From Aliarcobacter sp. (lineage in GTDB: Bacteria; Campylobacterota; Campylobacteria; Campylobacterales; Arcobacteraceae): 64,000 nucleotides of DNA. This document shows positions 9,709 to 18,952 of this stretch, piece after piece. A program made the translations under genes and the position numbers. How positions within the stretch are numbered: the first letter of the stretch is position 1; the number at the start of each line of letters is the position of its first letter. The stretch is taken from positions 97,181 to 161,180 of the forward strand of contig JAQVBE010000004.1 of the NCBI GenBank assembly GCA_028690445.1, in the 5' to 3' direction. The notes beneath the pieces are model-generated. The model saw only the letters and a program-made list of their open reading frames with translations, searched no databases and was not told the DNA's origin.

Positions 9709-10023
9709 ATGAATGACGAATTAGTTGATCGAATCGAATCTAATCCAAAGTATAAAGAACTAGTTTCTAAAAGAAATGGCTTAGGTATTAAATTAGGTAT
9801 TTTTGTAATAGTAATGTTTTATGCATATATCTTAGTTATTGCATTTAACAAAGAACTTTTAGCTGCAAAAATCGGTGTGGGAGTTACTACAATAGCATTT
9901 CCTATTGCATTAGCAATTTTAGTACTTAGTTTTATCACAACCCTTATTTATGTAAGAAAAGCAAATGGTGAATTTGAAGATTTAACTAACGAAATAAAAA
10001 AAGATGTAAAGGGGCTAATCTAA
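9709..10023 (+). CDS. DUF485 membrane protein, ActP partner, copy 2
   Basis: A 104-aa protein of the same length and plan as the copy at 7425: a soluble N-terminus ([17 protein letters not shown]) and two membrane segments. Long identical blocks such as [13 protein letters not shown] show the two arose by duplication. AAAAAGGAAG is the ribosome site, and it shares one base with the following actP start (TAATG). Confidence 0.88.
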   Translation: MNDELVDRIESNPKYKELVSKRNGLGIKLGIFVIVMFYAYILVIAFNKELLAAKIGVGVTTIAFPIALAILVLSFITTLIYVRKANGEFEDLTNEIKKDVKGLI

Positions 10024-11672
10024 TGTTAAAAATTTTAGCGTTAATTTCAATCATTGCATTAAGTGCATTTGCTGCTGGCGATGCAACTTTTGAGGCAACA
10101 AAAAGAGATTTAAACATTTCTGCGATTATTATGTTTTTTGTTTTTATCCTTGGAACTTTAGGTATTACTTACTGGGCTGCTAAAAAAACAAAATCTGCAA
10201 GTGATTTTTATACAGCAGGTGGAGGAATTACAGGTTTTCAAAATGGTTTAGCAATTGCTGGTGATTATATGTCAGCTGCTGCGTTTCTTGGAGTATCTGG
10301 ACTGATATATATGAAAGGTTATGATGGAGTAATTTATGCTGTTTCATTTTTAGTTGGATGGCCTGTTATTTTATTTTTTATGGCTGAAAAATTAAGAAAC
10401 TTAGGTAAATTTACTTTTGCTGATATTGCTGCTTATAGATTAGGACAAAAAGAGATTAGAACTTTAGCTGCGTTTGGTTCTATTTCAGTTGTTATTTTAT
10501 ATCTTATTGCACAAATGGTTGGAGCTGGAAAATTAATTCAAGTACTTTTTGGTATGGATTATGAATATGCTGTTATCATGGTTGGTGCGTTAATGATTGT
10601 TTATGTTACTTTTGGTGGTATGTTAGCTACTACTTGGGTACAAATTATAAAAGCTTGTTTATTATTAACAGGTGTTTCTTTTATGGCTGTTATGGTTTTA
10701 TACCATTTTAATTTTTCTTTTGAGTCATTAGCTGCTAAAGCTGTTGAAAATCATAAATCAGGTGAAGCAATTTTAAGTCCAGGTGGATTTATTACAGACC
10801 CAATTTCTGCAATATCTTTAGGTATGGCTTTAATGCTTGGAACTGCTGGATTACCACATGTTTTAATGAGATTCTTTACAGTTGGGAATGCTAAGGAAGC
10901 AAGAAAATCTGTTGTTTATGCTACTGGTTTTGTTGCATATTTTTGGGTAATTATTACTATTGTTGGATTTGGTGCAATTGCATTTTTAAATTCTGCTGAT
11001 GGTGCACAATATTTTGTTGATGGAAAATTATTTGGTGGAAGTAATATGGCTTCTGTTCACTTATCGCATATGTTAGGTGGAAATGCATTTTTAGGATTTA
11101 TTTCAGCTGTTGCATTTGCTACTATTTTAGCTGTTGTTTCAGGACTTACACTTGCAGGTGCATCTGCAATTTCACATGATATTTATGCAAATGTAATTAA
11201 TCCAAATGCATCTGATGAAAAAGTTGTTAAAATTTCTAAAATTACTGTAATTATTATTGGTATTATTGGAGTTGTATTAGGTATTGCTTTTGAATCGCAA
11301 AATATAGCTTATATGGTTGGTTTAGCATTTGGTATTGCTGCAAGTGCGAACTTCCCTATTTTATTCCTTTCTATTTACTGGAGTGGACTAACAACAAGGG
11401 GTGCATTTATTGGTGGATTCATGGGATTACTTTCAGCAGTTGCCCTTGTAATTTTAGGACCAAATGTTTGGGTTGAAATATTAAAAAATGAAAAAGCAAT
11501 TTTTCCTTATGCTCACCCTGCACTATTTTCAGTAACTATTGCATTTGTTTCTATTTGGTTCTTCTCAAAACTTGATAACTCTCCAAGAGCTAAAAGAGAA
11601 AAAGAATTATTTAGAGGTCAAAATGTTAGAGCGAATACTGGTATTGGTGCAGCTGGAGCTGTTTCTCATTAG
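10023..11672 (+). CDS. actP: Cation/acetate symporter ActP, copy 2
   Basis: A 549-aa symporter closely related to the copy at 7739, sharing nearly all conserved blocks ([52 protein letters not shown]) and the C-terminus GAVSH. Differences are concentrated in loops (for example about 235-250 and 325-345) and at silent positions. Two intact copies could differ in affinity, ion or expression condition. It follows its own DUF485 gene, has its own promoter, and ends in a strong terminator. Confidence 0.93.
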   Translation: MLKILALISIIALSAFAAGDATFEATKRDLNISAIIMFFVFILGTLGITYWAAKKTKSASDFYTAGGGITGFQNGLAIAGDYMSAAAFLGVSGLIYMKGYDGVIYAVSFLVGWPVILFFMAEKLRNLGKFTFADIAAYRLGQKEIRTLAAFGSISVVILYLIAQMVGAGKLIQVLFGMDYEYAVIMVGALMIVYVTFGGMLATTWVQIIKACLLLTGVSFMAVMVLYHFNFSFESLAAKAVENHKSGEAILSPGGFITDPISAISLGMALMLGTAGLPHVLMRFFTVGNAKEARKSVVYATGFVAYFWVIITIVGFGAIAFLNSADGAQYFVDGKLFGGSNMASVHLSHMLGGNAFLGFISAVAFATILAVVSGLTLAGASAISHDIYANVINPNASDEKVVKISKITVIIIGIIGVVLGIAFESQNIAYMVGLAFGIAASANFPILFLSIYWSGLTTRGAFIGGFMGLLSAVALVILGPNVWVEILKNEKAIFPYAHPALFSVTIAFVSIWFFSKLDNSPRAKREKELFRGQNVRANTGIGAAGAVSH

Positions 11673-11679
11673 TTATAAT

Positions 11680-11709
11680 ATTTATCAAAGGAAAATTCCT
11701 TTGATAAAT
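11680..11709 (+). terminator. Terminator of the second actP operon
   Basis: A perfect 13-bp stem (ATTTATCAAAGGA / TCCTTTGATAAAT) with a 4-base loop lies 7 bases after the stop, followed by a T-rich stretch (CTTTCTTTTTCTTT). Confidence 0.75.
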
Positions 11710-11810
11710 ACAACAAATCTTTCTTTTTCTTTGTATTTTTATACAAGGTAATAATTTCCTTATCCATTTTTAGCTAAAATACACTCACAAAACCATTAAA
11801 AAGGGAAACT

Positions 11811-13652
11811 ATGAGTATACTAGAACAAGAATCTTTCATATCATCAATTCATCCATTTGAAAGTCTTACAATAAATCAATTAGAATTATTTGTTGAAAAT
11901 ATTGACATTGTTTATTTCAAAGAAAATGAGATAGTACAAAAACAAAATTGTGAACCTACTCATTTATATTTTATATTAAAAGGTTTAATACAAGAAAAAC
12001 AAGAAGATGAAGTACTAAGTTTATATTCAAAAAATGAAATTTTTGATTCTATTTCATTAATTGAAAATTACTCTAAAAATACCTTTATAACGGTAGAAGA
12101 AACTATTTGTTACACATTACCAAGGGATATTTTTATAAAAACCTTACATGAAAATTCTACATTAAAAAACTATTTTTTCCAATCTATCTCAGAAAAAATA
12201 AGTAATAATATTAACTATGAAAATAATAAAGAGATGGCTAATATTATGATTGCAAAAATAAAAGATGCAAAAATTCATAAAGCCGTAATTATTGATACAG
12301 AGAAAACAATATTTGAAGCAGCCTCAATTATAAAAAAAGAGAAAGTACCTACTCTTTTATTAAGGGATAAAAAAGGTGAAATGTATATTGTAACTGATTC
12401 TGATTTTAGACAAAAAGTAATATTAAATAGAATGGATTTTGATGATAAAGTTATAAAAATAGCATCAAAAGGTTTAATTTATGTAAATGAAGATGATTTT
12501 TTATTCAATGCTCAACTAACAATGGCAAAACATGGGCTTAAAAGAGTAGTTGTACAAAATGACAAAAAAGAAATTGTTGGAATATTAGATCAAATTTCAT
12601 TATCATCATTTTTTGCGACAAATACTTTTTCTGTATCAAATCAAATTGTAAAAGCAGAAACACTTGAAGAATTAAAAGAAGCATCTTTATCATTTATTAA
12701 AATAATCAAATCATTAAATGCAAAAGGTGTAAAAATCGAATTTATTTCTAAACTAATTAATCAATTAAATAAAAAATTATTAGATAAATTATATGTAATG
12801 TTAGCACCAGAAGAACTTTTAGGAAAATCTTCTTTAGTTGTTATGGGAAGTGAAGGAAGAGGTGAACAAATCTTAAAAACAGATCAAGACAACGCACTAA
12901 TTCTAGAAAATGACTGTACAATTAGTGATGAAAAACTTCAAGAATTTACGACTAAATTTACTGAGACACTAGTTGATTTTGGTTTTCCAAGATGTGAAGG
13001 TAATATCATGGTTTCAAATCCATATTGGTGCAGAAGAGAATCTGATTTTAAAGATTTAATTTTTGAATGGGTAACTCAGCCTTCACCTGATAATTTTATG
13101 AATATTGCAATTTTTTATGATGCCGTTAGTGTTTCAGGAGATAGAGCATTAATTCTTAGATTAAAAGAATATTTATTTAAAATTATTGATAATTCTCAAC
13201 AATTTAATTCTCACTTTGCAAAAATAATATCAAGTTTTGATGTTCCTTTAGGATTTTTTGATGGATTTATTTTCAACAGTAAAGATAACAAACATAAAAA
13301 TGAATTAAATATTAAAAAAGGTGGTATTTTCATAATTGTTCAAGGAATAAGATCACTTAGTTTGGAACATAAACTATATAATACAAGTACTGCAAAAAGA
13401 ATAAAAAGATTAAGTGAACTAGGTGTAATTGAAGCAGAACTTGCTAATGAAATAACAATGGCATTTAATTTTTTAACTAATATAAATCTAAAATCAAATT
13501 TAGAGAAATTAGATAAACAAGAAGAAGTAGATAATTATATCAACCCTAATAATTTAAATACAATGGAAAAAGATTTATTAAAAGAGTCATTTAAAATTGT
13601 AAATAAACTAAAAAAGAAATTAGAATTTCACTTTAAGTTAAATTATGTTTAG
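11811..13652 (+). CDS. cNMP-binding/CBS/DUF294 nucleotidyltransferase-like protein, copy 2
   Basis: A 613-aa paralogue of the protein at 4786, with the same order: cyclic-nucleotide-binding-like fold, CBS pair, nucleotidyltransferase-like domain with MGSEGRGEQILKTDQDNAL, and DUF294 C-terminal domain. The first residues (SILEQESFISSIHPFESL) match copy 1 (SIKDQKTFLSNIHPFQVL). AAAAGGGAAA is the ribosome site. It overlaps the exonuclease gene by 8 bases and heads an operon running into ackA. Its activity is unknown. The CBS and cyclic-nucleotide folds suggest it reads an adenine-nucleotide signal, which would suit control of acetate activation. Confidence 0.85.
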   Translation: MSILEQESFISSIHPFESLTINQLELFVENIDIVYFKENEIVQKQNCEPTHLYFILKGLIQEKQEDEVLSLYSKNEIFDSISLIENYSKNTFITVEETICYTLPRDIFIKTLHENSTLKNYFFQSISEKISNNINYENNKEMANIMIAKIKDAKIHKAVIIDTEKTIFEAASIIKKEKVPTLLLRDKKGEMYIVTDSDFRQKVILNRMDFDDKVIKIASKGLIYVNEDDFLFNAQLTMAKHGLKRVVVQNDKKEIVGILDQISLSSFFATNTFSVSNQIVKAETLEELKEASLSFIKIIKSLNAKGVKIEFISKLINQLNKKLLDKLYVMLAPEELLGKSSLVVMGSEGRGEQILKTDQDNALILENDCTISDEKLQEFTTKFTETLVDFGFPRCEGNIMVSNPYWCRRESDFKDLIFEWVTQPSPDNFMNIAIFYDAVSVSGDRALILRLKEYLFKIIDNSQQFNSHFAKIISSFDVPLGFFDGFIFNSKDNKHKNELNIKKGGIFIIVQGIRSLSLEHKLYNTSTAKRIKRLSELGVIEAELANEITMAFNFLTNINLKSNLEKLDKQEEVDNYINPNNLNTMEKDLLKESFKIVNKLKKKLEFHFKLNYV

Positions 13653-14265
13653 AAATATAATTCAATATTTTAATAAGAAAAATTTAAAAGACACTAAGTA
13701 TGAGTTTTTATTTGATAAAACATCAAATGATGAATATGTATGTTTTGATTGTGAAACAACCGGTTTAGATCCTAAAAAAGATGACATTGTTTCTATTGGT
13801 GCTGTTATTATTAAAAATAATACAATTATAGCAAGTAAAAGATTTGTCAAATTTGTAAAACCAAAAACTAAACTTCAAGCAGATGCTATAAAAATACATC
13901 ATATTAGAGTGTGTGATTTAGAAGATGCTGAAGACATAAATGTGGTAGTTGAAGAGTTTTTAAATTTTATTGGGAATAGAACATTAGTTGGATATTTTTT
14001 AGAATTTGATATTGCTATGATTAATAAATATGTAAAACCAAAATTAGGAATTACCCTTCCAAATAAAACACTTGAAGTTTCTGCTATTTATCATGATTAC
14101 AAAATTGAGAAAATTCCTCAAGGGCATATTGATTTAAGATTTAATACAATTATGAGAGAATTGCAAATTCCAAATCTTGGAAAACATGATGCTTATAATG
14201 ATGCTATTATGACATCTATGATTTTTATAAAATTAAAAAATCAACCAAAAGTAAAAATAAATTAA
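13645..14265 (+). CDS. DnaQ-like 3'-5' exonuclease, copy 2
   Basis: A 206-aa DEDDh exonuclease domain: DCETTGLDP (Exo I), FLEFDIAMINKY (Exo II), GKHDAYNDAIMT (Exo III). All catalytic acidic residues and the histidine are present, so it is predicted active. It lies between the DUF294 gene (8-base overlap) and ackA (20 bases). Repeated pairing of this exonuclease with DUF294, here twice in one locus, points to a joint function. Confidence 0.85.
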   Translation: MFRNIIQYFNKKNLKDTKYEFLFDKTSNDEYVCFDCETTGLDPKKDDIVSIGAVIIKNNTIIASKRFVKFVKPKTKLQADAIKIHHIRVCDLEDAEDINVVVEEFLNFIGNRTLVGYFLEFDIAMINKYVKPKLGITLPNKTLEVSAIYHDYKIEKIPQGHIDLRFNTIMRELQIPNLGKHDAYNDAIMTSMIFIKLKNQPKVKIN

Positions 14266-14285
14266 ATAAAACAAAGGAAATATAT

Positions 14286-15479
14286 ATGTTAGTATTTGTA
14301 TTAAACGCTGGTTCATCTTCTTTAAAATATCAATTAATAAACGCAAAAACAGCTGAATTAAAAGCTAGTGGATTAGTTGAGAGAATTGGTATTGATGGAA
14401 TTTTAAAACATGAAGTTGGGGAAAATAAGAAATTAACTTTTGAATTACCAATTCCAACACATAAAGAAGCAATCGAACTTGTTTTAAGAATTTTAACAAA
14501 TGATGAAACAAAAGTAATAAACTCAATCAAAGAGATTCAAGCAATTGGTCATAGAGTTGTGCATGGCGGAGAATTTTTCAAAGAATCAACAATAGTTACA
14601 AAAGATGTAATTGAAAAAATCGAACAATTAATTCCACTTGCTCCATTACATAATCCTGCAAATATTATGGGAATAAAAATTTGTCAAGAATTAATGCCAA
14701 ATGTTCCAAATGTTACTGTATTTGATACTGCCTTTCATCAAACTATGACTAAAGAAAATTTTTTATATGCTGTTCCTTATGCTGATTATACAGAACATCA
14801 TTTAAGAAAATATGGTTTCCATGGAACAAGTCATTACTATGTATCTAATGAAACAGTTAAAATTTTAAACAAAAAAGATTCGAAAATTATCGTATGCCAT
14901 CTAGGAAATGGTTCATCTATTTGTGCAGTAAGAGATGGGAAATCAATTAGTACATCAATGGGATTAACTCCACTTGAAGGTTTAATCATGGGGACAAGAT
15001 GTGGAGACATTGATGCAGGTGTTATTCCTTATTTAATGGAAAAAAAGAATTTAACTTCAAATCAAATTCTTGATTATTTAAATAAAAAGTCTGGAATTTT
15101 AGGAATTTCAGGAATTAGTTCAGATTTAAGAGAAGTAATAAAAGCTTCAAAAGATGGAGATATTAGATCTAAAATTACTATTGAAATGTTATGTAATAGA
15201 ATTAAAAAATATTTATGTTCTTATGCTGGATTAATGGGTGGTGTTGATGCTATTTGTTTTACAGCTGGTATTGGAGAAAATTCAGACCTAATTAGAGAAA
15301 AAGTTTGCCATGGTTTAGAGTTTATGGGAATCGAACTTGATACTGAAAAAAATAGAGTTAGAGAATTAGGAAACAGAGAAATTAGTAAAAAAGATTCAAA
15401 AACAAAAATCTTTATTATTCCAACAAATGAAGAATTAGTAATTGCAAAAGATACTTATAATCTTGTAAAAGCTAAATAA
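14286..15479 (+). CDS. ackA: Acetate kinase, copy 1
   Basis: A 397-aa acetate kinase (acetate + ATP to acetyl phosphate + ADP, reversible). Visible are the phosphate-binding start LNAGSSSLKYQL, GHRVVHGG, FDTAFHQTM, KYGFHGTSHYY with the catalytic His, GTRCGDID with the conserved Arg, and IPTNEELVIA with the late Glu. Length is standard. AAAGGAAA precedes the ATG. It is the last gene of the DUF294-exonuclease operon, separated from pta by a long hairpin terminator, whereas the second copy is directly behind pta. That suggests different expression, perhaps uptake-linked here and overflow-linked for copy 2. Confidence 0.95.
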   Translation: MLVFVLNAGSSSLKYQLINAKTAELKASGLVERIGIDGILKHEVGENKKLTFELPIPTHKEAIELVLRILTNDETKVINSIKEIQAIGHRVVHGGEFFKESTIVTKDVIEKIEQLIPLAPLHNPANIMGIKICQELMPNVPNVTVFDTAFHQTMTKENFLYAVPYADYTEHHLRKYGFHGTSHYYVSNETVKILNKKDSKIIVCHLGNGSSICAVRDGKSISTSMGLTPLEGLIMGTRCGDIDAGVIPYLMEKKNLTSNQILDYLNKKSGILGISGISSDLREVIKASKDGDIRSKITIEMLCNRIKKYLCSYAGLMGGVDAICFTAGIGENSDLIREKVCHGLEFMGIELDTEKNRVRELGNREISKKDSKTKIFIIPTNEELVIAKDTYNLVKAK

Positions 15480-15507
15480 TTTGTTACAAATTAGCAAATA
15501 TTAAAAA

Positions 15508-15548
15508 ATTGTAAGCTATGTACAAATTTTGTACATAGCTTATACAAT
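15508..15548 (+). terminator. Terminator after the first ackA
   Basis: A 12-bp perfect inner stem (AAGCTATGTACA / TGTACATAGCTT) is extended by ATTGT/ACAAT outside, with a small bulge. It lies 29 bases after the stop. It separates this operon from the pta promoter. Confidence 0.65.
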
Positions 15549-15686
15549 TATCTCCTTTTAAATCTATCCTTTCCCCCAATATATTACAATTTTGCACAAA
15601 TTCATTTTTTTTTCATAATTATGTATTTATTATGTACTTTTTCTGAAATATCCTATAAAATTTTACTTAGTAAGATTATAAAACAT

Positions 15687-15719
15687 TGCTATGTTAATGC
15701 TATGTTTCTAAATTATAAT
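15687..15719 (+). promoter_or_regulatory. Direct-repeat box D and -10 of the pta-ackA operon
   Basis: TGCTAT at 15687 and TGCTAT at 15698, 11 bp apart, with a perfect TATAAT at 15714-15719, exactly 27 bp from the first repeat, as in box A. This is the cleanest member of the set and brings the Pta-AckA pathway into the same putative regulon as the symporters. Confidence 0.65.
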
Positions 15720-15756
15720 CTTTCAAGAAAGTTTAAATTAGAAAGGATTACTAAAG

Positions 15757-16752
15757 ATGGGTTTAATTGAAAGCATTAAAGAAAAAGCAAAATTAAAATT
15801 AAGAACAATCGTTCTTCCAGAGCCTGAAGATGAAAGAGTTTTAAAAGCTGCTCAACAAGTTTTAGAAGAGAAGACTGCAAAAATTGTTTTAATTGGTAAT
15901 GTTGATACTATCAAAGCTGATGCAGCTAAATGTGGAGCTGTTATTGAAGGAGCAACTATAATTGATCCTAAAAACTTTGATAATATTGATAAATATATTA
16001 ATGAATTAGTTGAATTAAGAAAAGCAAAAAATCTTTCAAAAGATGAAGCTACTGAAATTATGACAACTGAACCTAGATTTTTTGGTTGCATGATGGTAAG
16101 ACTTGGTGATGCTGATGGTTTAGTTGCAGGTTCAAACTCTCCAACTGCTGATGTTTTAAAAGCTGCTATTCAAGTTATTAAAACAGCTCCTGGAATCAAC
16201 ACTGTTTCTTCAACATTTATTATGGAAACTGCTGATGGTAAATTTGGTGATAATGGTTTAATTTTATTTGCTGATTGTGCTGTTATTCCAGAACCTAATG
16301 CAGAGCAATTAGCTGATATAGCATGTGCAACGGCTGCAACAGCTGCTTCTGTTGTTGGACTTGAGCCAAGAGTTGCTATGTTATCTTTTTCAACAAAAGG
16401 AAGTGCAAAACATCCGTTAGTTGATAAAGTTCAATATGCTTGTGAAATTTTGGAAGATAGAAATGTTAATTTCTCTTTTGATGGTGAATTACAAGCAGAT
16501 GCTGCTATTGTTGAAGCTATTGGAGCAAAAAAAGCACCAGGTTCTAAAGTTGCAGGACGAGCTAATGTTTTAGTATTCCCTGATTTACAATCTGGGAATA
16601 TTGGTTATAAACTTGTTCAAAGATTCGCAGGTGCAGAAGCTCATGGACCAATCGTTCAAGGGTTAAACCAACCTGTTAATGATTTATCAAGAGGTTGTTC
16701 AGTAGAAGATATAGCAAACTTAGTTGCAATTACAGCAACTCAAATCAAATAA
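15757..16752 (+). CDS. pta: Phosphate acetyltransferase (short form)
   Basis: A 331-aa Pta, the short catalytic-domain-only form (acetyl-CoA + phosphate to acetyl phosphate + CoA), without the N-terminal DRTGG/regulatory part of the long E. coli enzyme. Conserved stretches include RTIVLPEPEDERVL, MVRLGDADGLVAGSNSPTAD, AMLSFSTKGSAKHP and NVLVFPDLQSGNIGYKLVQR. AGAAAGGATT precedes the ATG. It is followed after 29 bases by ackA copy 2, so the two form the central acetate/acetyl-CoA interconversion operon. Confidence 0.95.
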   Translation: MGLIESIKEKAKLKLRTIVLPEPEDERVLKAAQQVLEEKTAKIVLIGNVDTIKADAAKCGAVIEGATIIDPKNFDNIDKYINELVELRKAKNLSKDEATEIMTTEPRFFGCMMVRLGDADGLVAGSNSPTADVLKAAIQVIKTAPGINTVSSTFIMETADGKFGDNGLILFADCAVIPEPNAEQLADIACATAATAASVVGLEPRVAMLSFSTKGSAKHPLVDKVQYACEILEDRNVNFSFDGELQADAAIVEAIGAKKAPGSKVAGRANVLVFPDLQSGNIGYKLVQRFAGAEAHGPIVQGLNQPVNDLSRGCSVEDIANLVAITATQIK

Positions 16753-16781
16753 TTTAAACACAAGAAAAAAGGAAATATCAT

Positions 16782-17981
16782 ATGTTAGTATTTATTTTAA
16801 ATGCAGGAAGTTCATCTTTAAAGTATCAATTAATGAATCCAGTTTCAAAAGAAGTTTTAGCTACAGGTCTTTGTGAAAGAATTGGACTTGATGGAATTTT
16901 AAAACATGAGTTTGGTGAAGGTCAAAAGTTAACTTTAGAAGTTCCAATGCCAACACATAAAGAAGCAATAGAATTAGTATTAAAAACTTTAGTTGAAAGT
17001 GAAGGAAAAGTTATCAATTCTATTGATGATATTGATGCAATTGGACATAGAGCTGTTCATGGAGGAGAAGAATTTGCATCTTCAGTTATGGTAACTCCTA
17101 AAGTTATTGAAACAATGAAAAAATTAATTCCTCTTGCACCTTTACATAATCCTGCAAATATTATGGGAATGGAAATTTGCCAAGATTTAATGCCAGGAAA
17201 ACCAAATGTAGCTGTTTTTGACACTGCTTTTCACCAAACTATGCCTGATTATGCGTATATGTATGCATTACCTTATGAACAATATACTAAACATGGTATT
17301 AGAAAATATGGATTTCATGGAACATCTCATTACTTCGTTTCAAATGAAGCAAAAGGAATGTTAGATAAAAAACACAATACTAGAGTTATAGTTTGTCACT
17401 TAGGAAATGGTTCTTCTGTAAGTGCTGTATTAAATGGTAAATGTATTGATACTTCTATGGGTCTTACTCCTGTTCAAGGTTTAATGATGGGAACAAGAGC
17501 TGGAGATGTTGGAGCTGGAGCTATCTCTTACATGATGAGCCAAGAAAATCTTACAATTGATCAAGCATTAGATATTATGAATAAGAAATCTGGTATTTTA
17601 GGAATTTCTGGTAAATCATCTGATTTAAGAGAAGTTTTACAAGGTATGCAAGATGGTGATGATAGATGTAGATTAGCTGTTCAAATGGTTGCATATAATA
17701 TCAAAAAATATGTTGGTGCTTATGTTGCTGCACTTGACGGTGTTGATGCTTTATGTTTCACAGGTGGAATTGGTGAGAATTCATCATTAATTAGAGAAAT
17801 TGTTTGTGCTGGTCTTGATGGTATGAGATTAATTATAGATCCAACTAAAAATAACAAAAGAAGTTCAAAAGCTAGAGATATTGCAACAAATAGTTCAGCT
17901 GCTAGAATCTTTGTTATTCCTACAAATGAAGAATTTGTAATTGCTAATGATACATATAAAATTGTATCTGAATCAAAATAA
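16782..17981 (+). CDS. ackA: Acetate kinase, copy 2
   Basis: A 399-aa acetate kinase with all family motifs: LNAGSSSLKYQL, GHRAVHGG, FDTAFHQTM, KYGFHGTSHYF, GTRAGDVGAG, CFTGGIGENS and IPTNEEFVIA. It differs from copy 1 at GTRAGDVG (copy 1 has GTRCGDID), next to the conserved Arg. It is co-transcribed with pta and is the likelier partner of Pta. A strong terminator follows. Confidence 0.95.
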   Translation: MLVFILNAGSSSLKYQLMNPVSKEVLATGLCERIGLDGILKHEFGEGQKLTLEVPMPTHKEAIELVLKTLVESEGKVINSIDDIDAIGHRAVHGGEEFASSVMVTPKVIETMKKLIPLAPLHNPANIMGMEICQDLMPGKPNVAVFDTAFHQTMPDYAYMYALPYEQYTKHGIRKYGFHGTSHYFVSNEAKGMLDKKHNTRVIVCHLGNGSSVSAVLNGKCIDTSMGLTPVQGLMMGTRAGDVGAGAISYMMSQENLTIDQALDIMNKKSGILGISGKSSDLREVLQGMQDGDDRCRLAVQMVAYNIKKYVGAYVAALDGVDALCFTGGIGENSSLIREIVCAGLDGMRLIIDPTKNNKRSSKARDIATNSSAARIFVIPTNEEFVIANDTYKIVSESK

Positions 17982-17999
17982 TCTCTTTTCTTTAAAATA

Positions 18000-18034
18000 A
18001 AAAAGGTAGAAGTTTAAAACTTCTACCTTTTTTT
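18000..18034. terminator. Bidirectional terminator between ackA and sppA
   Basis: A stem of about 15 bp (AAAAAGGTAGAAGTT / AACTTCTACCTTTTT) with a 3-base loop is flanked by A and T runs, so it can end transcription from both sides of this convergent junction. Confidence 0.85.
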
Positions 18035-18067
18035 ATCTCATTTTAAAACTCAAAGATATTAATAAAA

Positions 18068-18952
18068 TCAATAAGCTTTTAATCCACTTACAAAATTCAT
18101 ACTAATATTTGTTACTGCTTCACTAATTAATTTATTCATAAATTTTTCAAATTTATCTTCTTTTTTCCAAACAGGATTTTTAACTTCACTAAGTTTAATT
18201 AAACTATCTTGAGCATAAGAAAGAGTTGCAACTTCATCAACTAAACCAACTTCTTTTGCTTGTTTTGAAGTAAATATTTTTGCATCAGCAAATATAGTGT
18301 GATTTTTAACATCAAGATTTCTAGCACTTGCAACATCAGAAATAAACATATTATAAGTATCATTTATCACATCTTGAAGTTGTTTTTCTTCATAATCAAA
18401 CCATTTTCTAGTTGGTGTTCCTGATTCTTTGTACTTACCAGCTTTTACAGTTTGAGTTGAAACCCCGATTTTTTGCATAAGTTCTTCAGCATTTACACCT
18501 TGCATAATAACCCCAATAGAGCCTACCATACTTCCAGGATTTGCAATAATTTTATTTGCCCAAATAGAAGCATAATAACTTCCACTTGCAATCACACCAC
18601 TTGCATACACAACAACTGGTTTAACATTTTTTAATTCTTTAATTGCATAAGCTAATTCAACAGAAGGAGCAACAGCACCTCCTGGAGAATTCACAACAAA
18701 CAAAATACCTTTTATATTTTTATCTTCTTTTGCTTTTTGTATATCTTCTAATGTTTTTGAAACATCCATTATTGGACCAGTTAACTCTATTTTTTGCAGA
18801 TTTGAATGAATATTACTATCAACTAAATTTTCATCTGATGGAACAATTATAAAATACATAATTGTTAAAAAAACTATTGTTTTAAAATATTTAGTAATAA
18901 AATCCAAAATAGCTGTTATTGGTGAAAAAATCATTTTAAAAAAATTAAACAA
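18068..18952 (-). CDS. sppA: Signal peptide peptidase SppA (short form)
   Basis: A 294-aa S49-family serine peptidase that degrades cleaved signal peptides at the inner membrane. It has one N-terminal membrane anchor (about 25-42), then VVNSPGGAVAPSVELA, the nucleophile-serine region ASGSYYASIWAN, GSMVGSIGVI, and VKAGKYKESG with the likely general-base lysine. The SGSYY sequence replaces the more usual SGGYY. It overlaps the upstream deaminase gene by 8 bases. Confidence 0.88.
   Translation of the reverse strand: MFNFFKMIFSPITAILDFITKYFKTIVFLTIMYFIIVPSDENLVDSNIHSNLQKIELTGPIMDVSKTLEDIQKAKEDKNIKGILFVVNSPGGAVAPSVELAYAIKELKNVKPVVVYASGVIASGSYYASIWANKIIANPGSMVGSIGVIMQGVNAEELMQKIGVSTQTVKAGKYKESGTPTRKWFDYEEKQLQDVINDTYNMFISDVASARNLDVKNHTIFADAKIFTSKQAKEVGLVDEVATLSYAQDSLIKLSEVKNPVWKKEDKFEKFMNKLISEAVTNISMNFVSGLKAY

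Noticed and set aside
10023-11672. The second actP operon as an assembly duplication of the first.
   Set aside because: The two differ at many silent and loop positions, have different flanking regions and separate terminators, so they are true paralogues.
11539-11751. A 70-codon frame overlapping the end of actP copy 2 and running through its terminator.
   Set aside because: It crosses the terminator hairpin and has no family features.
18643-18852. A CRISPR array or mobile element anywhere in the window.
   Set aside because: No regularly spaced repeats with unique spacers, no transposase or integrase genes and no terminal inverted repeats with target duplications were seen; short frames such as this one are shadows of sppA.
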